The notes under the pieces are model-generated. The model was not told the origin of the DNA, searched no databases, and saw only the letters and a list, made by a program, of their open reading frames with translations. DNA of 35,560 nt, from positions 1 through 35,560 of IMG/VR virus record IMGVR_UViG_3300045016_000341. One strand, written 5' to 3'. Below, piece after piece: positions 30,057-35,560 of this stretch. How positions within the stretch are numbered: the first letter of the stretch is position 1; the number at the start of each line of letters is the position of its first letter. Origin of the DNA: a virus. The translations under genes and the position numbers were made by a program.

Positions 30057-30369
30057 GTTCCTCCAATGCTGCATGCAGCAATGCAGCATGCTCCATCTCG
30101 CCTGCTTCCTTGAGCTGTTCGGCCTCGAGGACCGCACACGACCGGCAGTACCATTTGCACCGACGTTGCGGCCGATAGGAGATCCAAACGATCGACGTCT
30201 CGTCTTCCGCGGCTCCGTCGTCGCGGTGGACTGGATAGGAGTAGTGGAGATCGGCAAGCGCTCCACATGCACAACAACGAAATCGACGTGGAGTCGCAGG
30301 CTGATGATGCACCAGCGTCCCACGTAAAAGCCCGGACAAGATATAAAACAGACTGCGCAGAATGGTCAT
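30037..30369 (-). CDS. Small zinc-finger protein with hydrophobic N-terminus
   Basis: The frame is 110 residues. It starts MTILRSLFYILSGLLRGTLV, a weakly hydrophobic helix that may associate with membrane. A zinc-ribbon pair follows: FRCCACGALADLHYSYPVHR and KWYCRSCAVLEAEQLKEAGE. The C-terminal helix EHAALLHAALEEHDKKTK is made of a near-repeat (encoded by inverted-repeat DNA). Its start overlaps the stop of the upstream gene by 4 nt and its stop overlaps the next gene by 20 nt, so all three are co-translated. No family is recognised. Confidence 0.6.
   Translation of the reverse strand: MTILRSLFYILSGLLRGTLVHHQPATPRRFRCCACGALADLHYSYPVHRDDGAAEDETSIVWISYRPQRRCKWYCRSCAVLEAEQLKEAGEMEHAALLHAALEEHDKKTK
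30066..30089 (-). promoter_or_regulatory. Hairpin directly before the zinc-ribbon ribosome site
   Basis: ATGCTGCAT pairs with ATGCAGCAT across a six-base loop. It ends one base before the GGAGG (30060-30064) of the gene at 29826-30056. A folded hairpin could expose or hide the ribosome site. It lies inside the coding region of the upstream gene. Confidence 0.5.
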
Positions 30370-31097
30370 GGCTTCATCTCCTGCCCATCATCCGTAGGTT
30401 TCGATTCATCGAACTGAGGAACCCACTTCACCTCATTACCTCGCCCGCCCTTGGACCGCTGGCGAATGACAACGCCACACTTTTCAAGGTATTTGACCAC
30501 CCTCACCACGGTCGGCCGATCGACTTCGGACAATTCAGCAAGCTCCGTCGCCGTCTGCGGCTCCGATGCAACCTCGATCCACTGAACGACTGCCAGGTAT
30601 TCAGCATGCGTGAATCCCCGCTTTGAGCGTCGTTTGGGAGTCGGCGGCCGATCGTCAACGATGGAATCGGGCGTTGATGAGGACTTGGTGGTGGTGGCGG
30701 CACGCGGAACAACATCTGCATCCACCGCTTCAAGAAACGACTGAACGCCGGTCTCACGAATTGGCTCGACGACGATCGACGCTGGGTCCGGCGGTGCTCT
30801 CCATTGCAGGGCCGACTGTCCCCGCTGGTAGGCGGCAATATCATCCGGCTCCCAGGTGGCTCCGGTGACCAACCTCATCCGCGATTTCCTGTCAGGGGGG
30901 GTGGGGAGGTTACGCACCCGTTGGATGAAGGCCGCAAGCCCGGCTGAGATCTGCACCAGGGATGCTGAGTCGAAGTACCCGGTCTGCCGGTCGTATTGCA
31001 CGGCTTCCCGCAGGACTGGAACGTAGAAACCATTGACCAACTCCCCGGAAGTCCCCGAGTACCGCCGCAGCATCCCGGTCAAGTCACGGAAGCTCAT
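30366..31097 (-). CDS. PLD-helicase N-terminus fused in frame to a winged-helix protein
   Basis: The N-terminal about 93 residues (MSFRDLTGMLRRYSGTSGEL, then FYVPVLREAVQYDRQTGYFD, then SRMRLVTGATWEPDDIAAYQ) are the phospholipase-D-like N-terminal domain of large DEAD/SNF2-type helicases found beside DUF1156 methylases. The helicase motifs that should follow are missing. From about residue 94 the sequence turns to an unrelated Ser/Pro-rich linker and a C-terminal winged helix: AEYLAVVQWIEVASEPQTAT, ELAELSEVDRPTVVRVVKYL, EKCGVVIRQRSKGGRGNEVK. The gene follows the methylase by 4 nt and overlaps the next phage gene by 4 nt. The two halves meet near 30815. The product is therefore a hybrid or an assembly artefact. 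Confidence 0.7.
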   Translation of the reverse strand: MSFRDLTGMLRRYSGTSGELVNGFYVPVLREAVQYDRQTGYFDSASLVQISAGLAAFIQRVRNLPTPPDRKSRMRLVTGATWEPDDIAAYQRGQSALQWRAPPDPASIVVEPIRETGVQSFLEAVDADVVPRAATTTKSSSTPDSIVDDRPPTPKRRSKRGFTHAEYLAVVQWIEVASEPQTATELAELSEVDRPTVVRVVKYLEKCGVVIRQRSKGGRGNEVKWVPQFDESKPTDDGQEMKP

Positions 31098-31101
31098 CGG
31101 C

Positions 31102-34100
31102 TCAGATCCGCCAGTTCTTCAGCAATAGATTCCAGGCCCTTCTGGCCTGGCTGGCCGAGTCGTGCCAGACGTTGCCCTCGGGATTCTTGCTGAAGACCCG
31201 TTCCAGCAGGTGCAGGGTCACGGCGAAAGCGCCGAAGAACTCGGGCTGGCTACCGTATCCAGACTCGACGAGCCAACGCCTCAGGGCCTCCACGCCCCTT
31301 GGTCCCTCCTCCGAGCCGTGCATCAGGGTGATGGCATTCCAGACCGCCGCACCGACGAAGTTGGGAAAGGTCCGTTCCTCCCAGACATCGGCCTCCCGAC
31401 TGGACCGTCCTCGCCCCCGGTCCACGACCTCACCCTTCAGGCGAAGTGCGACCAGGCGCAGGTCCACCTCGAAGGGGGAGCGCAGAACGAAAGTTTCCTT
31501 GTCCTTGCGGAGCAGCCCCATCTTGCCGAAGACCTCGGGGTCCACGCCGAGAGACTTGGCTAGCTTGCGGACATCGTCGGTGTGGGCGATTTCGCCCTGG
31601 AAGGTATCGAGCCAGAGCCAAAGGGTCTGGGTGTCCCGGTCGGCTCCCTCGGCGGAGAAGGAGGAAGTGGCCTCGCCGAAGTCTGGCATCTTGCTCAGGT
31701 CGGCCAGGATCTGGCCCAACCGCCACTGGCCCACTGCCTTGTAGGCTTCGTCGAGGGCTTCGACCAGATCGACCAGACGACCCGCGAGGTCGGTCACCGG
31801 CCAGTTGGCCGCCACCTGGCGGATAGCGGGGCCTAGGGCGGAGAGATACAGATCGGTTCCTGCCAGGCCCTGGCCTTGAAACCGTTCGGCAGCGGATCGA
31901 GCAGCGGCTGCCACCTTGCCTTGGACGGTACCCCAGTTGCCGACCGGCTGGTCGACCTCCTCCCGGGGCATGCACAGCAGCAGCACCGTGCTGCGGGCCG
32001 CATCGAGGCCGCGGATGTTCAGGCTCGACTCGGCCTCAGTGTGGATGGGGACGGAGCTGCGGATCTCGAAGCCAGCCCGGATGAGCGCCATACCGAGGGA
32101 GCGCCAGGCCCAGGTCTGCTTGTGGTTGAACATCACGACCATGCGGCCAGCCGGGTGCAGGAGCTGCCGGGCACGGCGGAAGACCGAGGCCATCTTGTCC
32201 TCGTAGAATTTGTCCGCGAGCTCCTTGGCCGTCATCGGCTTCGGCCCGGCCAGCGCCAAGGCCTGGGGCTTGGCTTCTTTGACCTTGACCTTCCGGCTCG
32301 TTAGCTCCTTGTAGAAAGCGTCGTACCTGGTCTGCCAGGCTTCCAGCTCCCGATCGGCCTCCTGCTGCCAGCGAGCGGCATTAGCCACGGCTTCTCGGTT
32401 CGACTCGGCCAGGGGCTCACGGAACAGGTGGGCCAGGCCAGGTATGTCACCGAGAGCACGCTTCAGCCAGACATAGAAGAAGTTGGACAGCTCCGAGTAC
32501 TGGACGTTGTTGTAATAAGGGGGATCTACGCAGATCAGATGCACCGTGCCGGGAGCCGGCGTCGAGAGTGCGGCAGCATCCTCGCAGGTCACGATCGGGA
32601 CGATGATCTCGGGGCGGAGGCCCCCGGAGACAGCCTGGACGGCGTTAGCCGAGCTGCTGTCAACTTCCTCCCCGCTCTCCTCGTCATCGGCGAAAAATTC
32701 TCCGTTCGTGCCTCCGCTCTCTACGCCATCCTCGTCTTCATCGTCCCCGCCTAGATACAACTCGCCGCCGTGGATGAGGGCCGCCAGTCCTTGATAGGCG
32801 TCGATGATCTGCGGAGTAGCCCACTGGATGGCCTCTTGGGAACCCTCGTACTCGCAAAAGGCTGCACGAAAAGCAAAATCGTGCCGGGAAAAGGTCTGCG
32901 TTCCCTTGATCCGTGTGTAGTCCCAAAACGTGTTCACACTGTTGTAGTTGATCACCTTGCTCAGTAGAAAGGCGAGATAGACGCTGACCGCCTCAGCCTC
33001 TGCCGGAGGGAGCTCGGCTCGGGCACGGTCCGAAGCGGTCCGGATTTCCTCCAAGATGACCATGTTGGTCAGGAGCTGACGAGGAAGGAAGAAGTCACGA
33101 AAGCGAGTGATCCCCATGTTCCTGGGCTCTTTCGTCTTTTCCCCTTCCGCTATCTCCTCGTTCGGAAGGAGGCCGAGGGCCTCCAAGCGGGGCATCAATT
33201 TCGCCAGTTCCAGTTCGGCGGCAGCAACGGCGTCGAGGTCGGCCTGGGTGGGAACACGGAACCGCCAGAGGTAGCGGGTCTTGGTGGAGCCGTCCTTGTA
33301 CGTCAGTAAAACAGGCACTTTGGAAACCACAGCGTACATCTGGGACGGCAGCCCACCCGGCCGGGAACGTGCGATCTCCTTCACCTGGTCGCCATCCATC
33401 ACGTGCCCGCAGCGGGGGCAGAGGGCGCGGCCGTCCTTGAAGGTAGTCGTATCCCGGGGATGCCAGTGGGTGAAGCCGGGGAGTGGCCAGCAACAGCTTT
33501 CCCACTCAGCCTTGCGCACGATCCGGAAGGTGCAGACGTTTCCCTGGCCCCGAGCAGGGACCTCGGGAAAGGCCGCGACGTGACCTTCGCTCTTGCCCTT
33601 GGTGTTGAGCTGAAGATTGGTGGAAAGCGGGATGTGCAACCTGCAAGAGGGGCACTCGACCGTTCTGAGCCAGAGGTACGTGTTCTTCTTCTGGGGTGCG
33701 TTTCGATCAGGAGCGATGGAAACGACATTGCGGGAGCCAAACCTCTGGTGCGCTCGTTCCGCCACATCGGCCCACCATTCGGTGATGGGAGGCATGGGGA
33801 AAAAGCCGGCGAGGCGATTCTGCACCGCTTCCTGCAGCGGCCGAGCAAAGGCCTCGAAGCGGGGCATCAAACCTTGCCCATGCCGAGCCGGGTACTGGAG
33901 GGTAGCCCGCAGGACCAAGGAGGCCACTGGGTTCAACTCGTTGGCAAAAACCCGTGCGCCGTAGCGGACTGCCGCCAGGGGGATCGCCCCGCCGCCGGCC
34001 ATGAAGTCGAGAACCACCGGTGCTTCGCCGAGTGGGAGCCCGAGATACCTGGCCGAGACACGGTTCAGATGTTGGAGGATGTCTTCGGGAATCGTTCCGT

Positions 34101-34572
34101 CCCGCTTACTGGACAGGAACCGGCTGAATGGCTCCGGTAGTTGAACCCCCTGCTCTTGGGCAGTCTCTTTCTGCTTGGCGAAGCGTGCGGGATCTCCAAA
34201 AACACGCAGGAACAGCAGCAATCTCTGGTGTACCTCAGGTAAATCGGTAGGAGGGATCGACTTCAGCAGAGACTGATAGAAGAGCAAATTTCCACGAAAT
34301 TTGCTTCCCAGGGCGGCCAGGTGCTCGTCATCCACCGGCGGGTCGAAGGTAGCGGCTGCTGGGCAATCTAGCGGCTCATCATACGGCAGCAGAGCAGTCA
34401 ACGCAGCCACTCTACAGATGGTCGGGGGACGTCGAGCCCACCAGATGTGCAGACGATTCTGGGGTGGACGCTGCCTGGCATCGTTGTCCGCCAGACACTC
34501 GGCTGACAGAGAGGAGCAGGGGAGCCCCGCCTCCAGCATGGATGGGACGGTCCTCACGAATCGTTCGCTCAT
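31102..34572 (-). CDS. DUF1156 / COG1743 adenine-specific DNA methylase
   Basis: This large protein (1156 residues) shows the COG1743 layout. The N-terminus has RLHIWWARRPPTICRVAALT, then SAM-binding DFMAGGGAIPLAAVRYGARV. A zinc-ribbon segment uses VECPSC and CPRCGH. Catalytic DPPYYNNVQYSELSNFFYVW (about residue 682-701, DPPY motif) follows an acidic, disordered insertion (DDEDEDGVESGGTNGEFFAD). Members methylate adenine and occur in defence islands beside helicase and ATPase genes. Start ATGA overlaps the upstream stop. It appears intact. Confidence 0.85.
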   Translation of the reverse strand: MSERFVRTVPSMLEAGLPCSSLSAECLADNDARQRPPQNRLHIWWARRPPTICRVAALTALLPYDEPLDCPAAATFDPPVDDEHLAALGSKFRGNLLFYQSLLKSIPPTDLPEVHQRLLLFLRVFGDPARFAKQKETAQEQGVQLPEPFSRFLSSKRDGTIPEDILQHLNRVSARYLGLPLGEAPVVLDFMAGGGAIPLAAVRYGARVFANELNPVASLVLRATLQYPARHGQGLMPRFEAFARPLQEAVQNRLAGFFPMPPITEWWADVAERAHQRFGSRNVVSIAPDRNAPQKKNTYLWLRTVECPSCRLHIPLSTNLQLNTKGKSEGHVAAFPEVPARGQGNVCTFRIVRKAEWESCCWPLPGFTHWHPRDTTTFKDGRALCPRCGHVMDGDQVKEIARSRPGGLPSQMYAVVSKVPVLLTYKDGSTKTRYLWRFRVPTQADLDAVAAAELELAKLMPRLEALGLLPNEEIAEGEKTKEPRNMGITRFRDFFLPRQLLTNMVILEEIRTASDRARAELPPAEAEAVSVYLAFLLSKVINYNSVNTFWDYTRIKGTQTFSRHDFAFRAAFCEYEGSQEAIQWATPQIIDAYQGLAALIHGGELYLGGDDEDEDGVESGGTNGEFFADDEESGEEVDSSSANAVQAVSGGLRPEIIVPIVTCEDAAALSTPAPGTVHLICVDPPYYNNVQYSELSNFFYVWLKRALGDIPGLAHLFREPLAESNREAVANAARWQQEADRELEAWQTRYDAFYKELTSRKVKVKEAKPQALALAGPKPMTAKELADKFYEDKMASVFRRARQLLHPAGRMVVMFNHKQTWAWRSLGMALIRAGFEIRSSVPIHTEAESSLNIRGLDAARSTVLLLCMPREEVDQPVGNWGTVQGKVAAAARSAAERFQGQGLAGTDLYLSALGPAIRQVAANWPVTDLAGRLVDLVEALDEAYKAVGQWRLGQILADLSKMPDFGEATSSFSAEGADRDTQTLWLWLDTFQGEIAHTDDVRKLAKSLGVDPEVFGKMGLLRKDKETFVLRSPFEVDLRLVALRLKGEVVDRGRGRSSREADVWEERTFPNFVGAAVWNAITLMHGSEEGPRGVEALRRWLVESGYGSQPEFFGAFAVTLHLLERVFSKNPEGNVWHDSASQARRAWNLLLKNWRI

Positions 34573-35339
34573 GCTGCCTCCAGCACCTGACTGAGCTGAT
34601 CCTGGTTCGACCAGCGAGTGATCTCGGAGAGGTCACTCAACAAGCGAAAGTCCTCTTCGTTCCAGACGTCCACCGTGTCGTCGAAGAGGGAGACGAAATG
34701 GAGCGCCGAGGGACCGACCTTATAGGTGGACAAGTCGTACCAGGCGGCAAGGACGTGCTCGGTTATGGGCTTGGCCGCCGCCCGGCTGCCGGTCGCTAGG
34801 ACGTAGACCAGCGAGCTGCGTCGGGGAGGTCGGACATGGAAGTCGGGCCGCCAGATCCGCCCGGATCGTCCTGGCAGGCTTTCCCCCCGCTCGAAGGGGA
34901 ACTGCTTCTCGACCAGAAAGTCCGCCACCTCGTCCGTCACCGTCTCGACGCTGCGCGCCCGGAAGGTGAACCAAAGATCGGCGACCCGCAGGCAGCCTTG
35001 AGCCAGCCGGGTGACGGCCTTTGCCAGCGACTCGGTGGGCTGGAGCCGGGTCAAGAGCTGCCCCTTGAACAACTCCAGACCATGGTTCATGCAGATGTCG
35101 CCGAGGAGCTGGCGCTGCTTGGCTGAGCGGCGAGTGGCGATCGTCTGGAGGCGCAGCCACCGCAGGCTCTCCCCCAGATCGGTCACCGTGATCATCTCCC
35201 CGGCGCTCTGGCGGAGGAAGACGTCGATCACGTCTCCATCCGGATAAAGGTAGGGAGTCCTGACCCGAACGTAGTTGCCGTGCTCCCCGCAGGCGAACAG
35301 GACGCCCATCTCACTCCGGAGCTTCTCGCAGAGGCTCAT
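34569..35339 (-). CDS. DUF1828/DUF1829 protein
   Basis: Start ATG 35339 (MSLCEKLRSEMGVLFACGEH) follows GGAGGAG by six bases. It has 256 residues. The N-terminal part (PYLYPDGDVIDVFLRQSAGE, then MITVTDLGESLRWLRLQT) matches the DUF1828 pattern, where a GD and DxG are conserved. The C-terminal part (LVEKQFPFERGESLPGRSGR, then WRPDFHVRPPRRSSLVYVLA) resembles DUF1829. The domain pair is common in bacterial mobile and defence loci and has no known activity. It overlaps the methylase start by 4 nt, which places it in the same operon. Confidence 0.7.
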   Translation of the reverse strand: MSLCEKLRSEMGVLFACGEHGNYVRVRTPYLYPDGDVIDVFLRQSAGEMITVTDLGESLRWLRLQTIATRRSAKQRQLLGDICMNHGLELFKGQLLTRLQPTESLAKAVTRLAQGCLRVADLWFTFRARSVETVTDEVADFLVEKQFPFERGESLPGRSGRIWRPDFHVRPPRRSSLVYVLATGSRAAAKPITEHVLAAWYDLSTYKVGPSALHFVSLFDDTVDVWNEEDFRLLSDLSEITRWSNQDQLSQVLEAA

Positions 35340-35560
35340 AGCAACTCCTCCTGGACCGGCGGCGGGTCGTGGAGCACCCCTGCGTGCGTGATGCGGGCCT
35401 CGGCGCAGAACTGCTCCCAGACTCGGACTGGCTCGGTGGGAAGTGCGGTGATGTCCCTCGGGACGTAGGCTTCTTTGTCGCGGTAGAGCTCGGACCAGGA
35501 GTGCTTGTGCTTCTCCCCGACGTACGTGCACTCGGGGTTGTGGTGGTCCTTTCCGAGGTC
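35336..35560 (-). CDS. Unknown protein, C-terminal part (5' end outside window)
   Basis: A frame open from the window edge to TGA at 35336-35338 encodes 74 residues, beginning DLGKDHHNPECTYVGEKHKH and continuing SWSELYRDKEAYVPRDITAL then PTEPVRVWEQFCAEARITHA. The HKHSW-E-YRDK-AYVP pattern recalls small bacterial proteins of unknown function with HRHRW-E-RDKWAYVP. It overlaps the DUF1828 gene by 4 nt (ATGA). Because most of it is missing, no role is given. Confidence 0.6.
   Translation of the reverse strand, partial: DLGKDHHNPECTYVGEKHKHSWSELYRDKEAYVPRDITALPTEPVRVWEQFCAEARITHAGVLHDPPPVQEELL

Noticed and set aside
1-35560. CRISPR array, tRNA, rRNA or integrase/attachment sites
   Set aside because: No regularly spaced repeats, no cloverleaf-like gene and no recombinase signature were recognised. 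Absence of an integrase inside the window does not rule one out beyond it.

Overview
The window reads as about 30.8 kb of a tailed double-stranded DNA phage genome (Caudoviricetes, myovirus-like packaging genes) joined at about 30.8 kb to about 4.7 kb of sequence that looks like bacterial chromosome carrying a DNA-methylase defence-type operon. The phage assignment rests on a T4 gp20-type portal, a large terminase, a phage-style replication and recombination set, and dense tiling of small genes, nearly all on the minus strand with 1-20 nt overlaps. The host cannot be named. No integrase, tRNA, rRNA or CRISPR array was seen, so nothing shows whether the junction is an integrated prophage, a real recombination or an assembly chimera.

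Layout. 1-7.6 kb: a partial gene, the portal (interrupted by an HNH-containing intein), large terminase, probable small terminase and three unknowns. 7.6-17.4 kb: DNA-transaction block with a RuvC-like resolvase, a Cas4/RecB-like nuclease, a second PD-(D/E)XK nuclease, a RecA-family recombinase with a cysteine-bearing insertion, a MerR-like DNA-binding protein, a UvsW/XPB-like helicase, an SSB ending in an acidic DDEVPF tail, and a TOPRIM primase. 17.4-21.9 kb: GroES-like co-chaperonin, a DUF1360-like membrane protein, DnaB-like helicase, DnaC-like loader, a possible replisome accessory protein, and a membrane-anchored lytic-transglycosylase-like protein. 21.9-23.9 kb: unknown protein, ParB-like protein, small coiled-coil protein. 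23.9-24.9 kb: the only plus-strand pair, a KhpA-like KH protein and a baseplate/tail-like protein, divergent from the minus genes through overlapping promoters. 24.9-30.8 kb: accessory genes, including peptide deformylase, zinc-finger proteins, and a cassette of an amidoligase plus a tandem-domain gamma-glutamylcyclotransferase. 30.8-35.5 kb: truncated PLD/helicase N-terminus fused in frame to a phage winged-helix protein, a DUF1156 (COG1743-type) adenine methylase, a DUF1828/DUF1829 protein and the end of an unknown gene.

Two genome-wide signals are not ordinary genes. First, ten minus-strand promoters share TTGACA-like -35 boxes and, in every case, a 16-bp spacer to an xATxxT-like -10. About half place the predicted transcription start on or within 2 nt of the start codon, implying leaderless mRNAs, and the genes concerned lack a Shine-Dalgarno sequence. 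Second, a 16-bp perfect palindrome (GCGCAACCGGTTGCGC) occurs three times, with a degenerate fourth copy, spread over 25 kb in and between genes. A ParB-like protein is encoded in the same stretch, so the palindromes are candidates for parS-like or operator sites.

Working together, the terminases and portal package DNA. The primase, DnaB, DnaC-like loader and SSB form most of a replisome (the polymerase is outside the window). RecA, UvsW-like helicase, RuvC and two nucleases would support recombination-dependent replication. The amidoligase/cyclotransferase pair probably makes or breaks gamma-glutamyl-type amide bonds on an unknown peptide or wall substrate.
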